The notes under the pieces were generated by a model. It saw only the letters and a list, made by a program, of their open reading frames with translations. It ran no database searches and was not told the DNA's origin. From an uncultured Clostridia bacterium (GTDB taxonomy: Bacteria > Bacillota > Clostridia > Oscillospirales > Acutalibacteraceae): 7,875 bases of DNA. A program made the position numbers and the translations under genes. Below, one piece after another: positions 5,317-7,875 of the stretch (position 1 is its first letter; every line of letters begins with the position of its first letter). The DNA is taken from assembly GCA_946626015.1 (NCBI GenBank), contig CAMOTT010000091.1:1-7875 (forward strand), given 5' to 3'.

Positions 5317-7638
5317 TTATTGCACAAGGGCGGATTTGAAAACCCCCTCAACGCTGGACACAGGAATGAATTTGACGGCGGATTTTACAACATCGTCAAT
5401 ATTGTCAAGATCCCCGGTATTTTCCTCAGGAATTATAACTGTGTCGATGCCTGCCAGGTAGGCCGCCATTGCCTTTTCACGCAGGCCGCCGATGGGCAGC
5501 ACACGGCCACGCAAGGTGATCTCGCCGGTCATAGCCACATTGTGCCTGACAGGTGTGCCGGAAAGAGCCGATACCAGCGCGGTGGCTATGGTCACTCCGG
5601 CGGAAGGGCCGTCCTTTGGAACTGCGCCCTCCGGAACGTGGATATGGATATCCTTTTTGCTGTAAAAGTCGGGATTTATCTTGAGAGCTGCGGCGTTTGA
5701 ACGTATGTAGCTTATGGCCGCGTGGGCGGATTCCTTCATTACGTCGCCCAACGAGCCGGTGAGCTCCAGCTTGCTGCTGCCGTCCATAACAGCGGCCTCG
5801 ACCTTGAGCATTTCGCCGCCGACGGCCGTCCATGCAAGGCCGTTCACGACCCCGGTGGCGTTATCCTGAGCCGGAGCCTCCCGGTGGTACTTAGGGGAAC
5901 CCAGATAATCGGTAAGATTTTTCTCGGTAACGCTTATCTTTTCCTTGCCTTCGGCTACCTCTGCGGCGGTTTTTCTGCATATCTTAGCTATGTTCTGTTC
6001 CAGCTTGCGAACGCCGGCTTCACGGGTGTATGCTTCGATTATCTTTTTCAGCGCGCCGTCCGAGATCCTGAGATTATTTGCGGTGAGTCCGCTGCGCTTT
6101 AGCTGCTTTTTAACCAGATGCTTTTTGGCAATGTTGAATTTTTCCTCCTGGGTGTAGCTGCCCAGCTCAATGACCTCCATACGGTCAAGCAACGCCGGGT
6201 GGATGGTGGAGGTGTCGTTGGCTGTGGTGACGAACATGACCTTGCTCAGGTCAAAGGGTATCTCAATATAGTGATCCCGGAAGGAGAAATTCTGCTCCCC
6301 GTCCATCACCTCAAGCAGGGCGGAGGAGGGGTCGCCCCTGTAATCATTGCCCAGCTTGTCTATTTCGTCCAGCAAAATAAGGGGATTTGAACTGCCTGCC
6401 TGCTGAATGGCGGTGATGATCCTGCCGGGCATGGAGCCGATATATGTCCTTCTGTGGCCACGGATTTCAGCCTCGTCATGTATTCCGCCAAGTGAGATCC
6501 TGACGTATTTTCTGCCCATTGCCCGGGCTATGGAACGGGCGACGGAGGTTTTGCCCACGCCGGGAGGCCCCACAAGGCAGAGCAACTGCCCGGATATATT
6601 GCCCGAAAGCTTGTAGACCGCAAGAGCCTCGATTATCCTGTCCTTGACTTTTTCAAGACCGTAGTGGTCGTTGTCAAGGATCTTGCGGGCTGCGGCAAGG
6701 TTTATCTTGTCCTTCGTATATTTCTGCCAGGGCAGGTCAAGGACGGTTTCAATGTAAGTCCTTGCCACGGTGCCTTCGGGGGATTGGGGAGACATACGCT
6801 CCAGCCTGTCACATTCCCGCAAAAGCTTTTCCTCTATATCCTGGGGGAAGTGAAGTTTGTATATCTTATATCTGAATTCGTCGATCTCCTCCTCCGGGGA
6901 TATGCCCCCGTTGAGCTCGGAGGAAATGACCTTGAGCTGCTCTCTCAAATAGTAGTCGCGCTGACCTTCGTCTATCTGCTCCTGCACCTTTACGGAAATA
7001 TCGTTTTCAAGCCTGAGCAGTTCTATCTCCCTGACAAGTATGGCGCAGAGCTTTTCCAGCCTTGAGGTGGGTACGAGATCGTCGAGTATGGTCTGCTTGT
7101 CCTTGTAGTCCAGCATGATGTTGCCTGCGATGTAGTCCGCCAGCCTGCCGGGGTCATCCTCAGCCATAACGGTGAGCACCATATCTCCGGGGAGCTGTGG
7201 AGCCGCGTCCATGTATTCCTCGAAAAGCTCCTTGGTCTTGCGGATATATGCAAGCACTCTGTTGCCGCCCTCGGGTCTTTCAACGCAGTGGATGACGGAG
7301 GCCTTAAAGAACGGTTTTACCTGGGTATAGCTTATCAGATCCGCCCTTTCAAGCCCCTCAACGTAAACCCGGAGGTTGTTGCTGTTGGGCAGACGCAGAA
7401 CCTGATTGACGTTGGCTATGACGCCTGTTTCGTAAAGCTGATCTATTGCAGGGTCGTCCACGGTTATATCCCGCTGCGCCACAAGGAAGATCTTTCTGTT
7501 TGAACTCATTGCCTCTTTGACCGCCGCCACAGATTTCTCCCTGACCACGTCAAAGTGGAGATGCGCTCCGGGGAAAACCAAAATCCCCTTAAGAGCCAAA
7601 AGAGGCAGCTCTGTTATTCCGTTGTTAAAAATATCCAT
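5317..7638 (-). CDS. lon: ATP-dependent Lon protease (LonA type)
   Basis: Cytosolic ATP-dependent serine protease that degrades misfolded and regulatory proteins. Its 773 residues match the LonA class. In order: N-terminal substrate-binding LON domain (about 8-205, opening LPLLALKGILVFPG), a helical region (about 206-330, with REQLKVISSELNG), and the AAA+ module with Walker A GPPGVGKT (357-364), Walker B LILLDEIDK (420-428), sensor-1 TTAND (471-475), a likely arginine finger Arg486 and sensor-2 GVRKLE (542-547). The C-terminal protease domain has catalytic Ser679 in PKDGPSAG and Lys722 in GGLREKA. All key residues are present. ATG at 7638 has GAAGGGA at 7652-7646, about 8 nt upstream. No CIRCE-type heat-shock operator is visible upstream, where only 22 nt separate it from the fucosidase gene. 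LonB is ruled out by the full N-domain and no membrane segment. Confidence 0.98.
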   Translation of the reverse strand: MDIFNNGITELPLLALKGILVFPGAHLHFDVVREKSVAAVKEAMSSNRKIFLVAQRDITVDDPAIDQLYETGVIANVNQVLRLPNSNNLRVYVEGLERADLISYTQVKPFFKASVIHCVERPEGGNRVLAYIRKTKELFEEYMDAAPQLPGDMVLTVMAEDDPGRLADYIAGNIMLDYKDKQTILDDLVPTSRLEKLCAILVREIELLRLENDISVKVQEQIDEGQRDYYLREQLKVISSELNGGISPEEEIDEFRYKIYKLHFPQDIEEKLLRECDRLERMSPQSPEGTVARTYIETVLDLPWQKYTKDKINLAAARKILDNDHYGLEKVKDRIIEALAVYKLSGNISGQLLCLVGPPGVGKTSVARSIARAMGRKYVRISLGGIHDEAEIRGHRRTYIGSMPGRIITAIQQAGSSNPLILLDEIDKLGNDYRGDPSSALLEVMDGEQNFSFRDHYIEIPFDLSKVMFVTTANDTSTIHPALLDRMEVIELGSYTQEEKFNIAKKHLVKKQLKRSGLTANNLRISDGALKKIIEAYTREAGVRKLEQNIAKICRKTAAEVAEGKEKISVTEKNLTDYLGSPKYHREAPAQDNATGVVNGLAWTAVGGEMLKVEAAVMDGSSKLELTGSLGDVMKESAHAAISYIRSNAAALKINPDFYSKKDIHIHVPEGAVPKDGPSAGVTIATALVSALSGTPVRHNVAMTGEITLRGRVLPIGGLREKAMAAYLAGIDTVIIPEENTGDLDNIDDVVKSAVKFIPVSSVEGVFKSALVQ

Positions 7639-7660
7639 TTATTTATCCCTTCAAAATATA

Positions 7661-7875
7661 TCAATATGCTTCAAAAGCGGATATTGTCGCAAAAACGCGC
7701 GTATCCTCTATAACCAGCTTGAACCGCTGGATCCTTGTTTCGGTGAACCGGCAAATGCACTTGCTGCCTATGACCGTGCCGCTGTGGAGCTTTTTCCACC
7801 TGCCCTTGATTTCGGCATAGAGTGTAAAAGCTTCGATTTGCTGGCCTGTTTTGATGTGTTCTTTAAGGACTATCT
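7661..7875 (-). CDS. C-terminal end of a GH29-type alpha-L-fucosidase (5' part outside window)
   Basis: A frame open from the window edge encodes 70 residues and ends in TGA at 7663-7661. It reads VLKEHIKTGQQIEAFTL, then RWKKLHSGTVIGSKCICRF and ends in ISAFEAY. The order KEHIKTGQxIE, W, GTxIGxKxIxRF, then a last strand before the end is what I know from the C-terminal beta-sandwich of family GH29 alpha-L-fucosidases, which remove terminal fucose from glycans. The catalytic barrel is not in view, so activity cannot be judged; the call rests on recognition of the tail alone. It lies 22 nt ahead of lon in the same direction, so read-through is likely. A fucosidase would fit a gut bacterium using host or milk glycans. 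Confidence 0.75.
   Translation of the reverse strand, partial: IVLKEHIKTGQQIEAFTLYAEIKGRWKKLHSGTVIGSKCICRFTETRIQRFKLVIEDTRVFATISAFEAY

Noticed and set aside
5305..7503. Several plus-strand frames of 70-133 codons opposite lon
   Set aside because: All are antisense to a complete lon gene with all catalytic motifs; they reflect codon bias, not genes.

Overview
This window comes from a low-to-moderate GC Firmicute. The best guess is a clostridial, Ruminococcus-like gut bacterium. The inference rests on four things: lon followed directly by engB (ysxC), an order also known from Bacillus; a GH29-type alpha-L-fucosidase tail; a membrane-anchored CAP/SCP protein with a Thr-rich linker; and several likely TTG starts with strong Shine-Dalgarno sequences. 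No rRNA, tRNA, CRISPR array, insertion sequence or phage gene is visible.

All genes that can be supported read on the minus strand, so transcription runs from high to low coordinates. The right-hand block (7875 to about 2546) is a tight gene string: the end of an alpha-L-fucosidase, lon, engB, lysA, and a membrane-anchored CAP-domain protein. Gaps are 22, 36 and 18 nt, and the lysA end touches or lies just before the CAP start. The block closes with a convincing Rho-independent terminator at 2500-2534. It mixes proteostasis (Lon), ribosome assembly (EngB), lysine synthesis (LysA) and a cell-surface protein. These genes share transcription rather than an obvious pathway.

The left-hand block (about 2500 to 1) starts after the terminator. 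It holds two different xylose-isomerase-like TIM-barrel proteins (sugar-phosphate isomerase/epimerase family) and an MntP-type manganese exporter, whose start overlaps or closely abuts the second TIM-barrel gene. A further gene probably begins at the left edge. The 50-nt gap between the TIM-barrel genes has a consensus -35 hexamer laid over the upstream stop codon, plus a 10-bp direct repeat at 20-bp period, so the downstream part may have its own regulated promoter. Enzymes of this fold usually use a divalent metal, often Mn2+, which makes the pairing with a Mn exporter suggestive, though this is inference.

Most of the window is ordinary core metabolism. I see no clear undescribed multi-gene system. 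The best candidates for a second look are the TIM-barrel/MntP cluster, the promoter with repeats at 1519-1563, and the repeat-built Thr-rich linker of the CAP protein. No stretch over 300 bases lacks a gene; the longest gap is 2406-2545.
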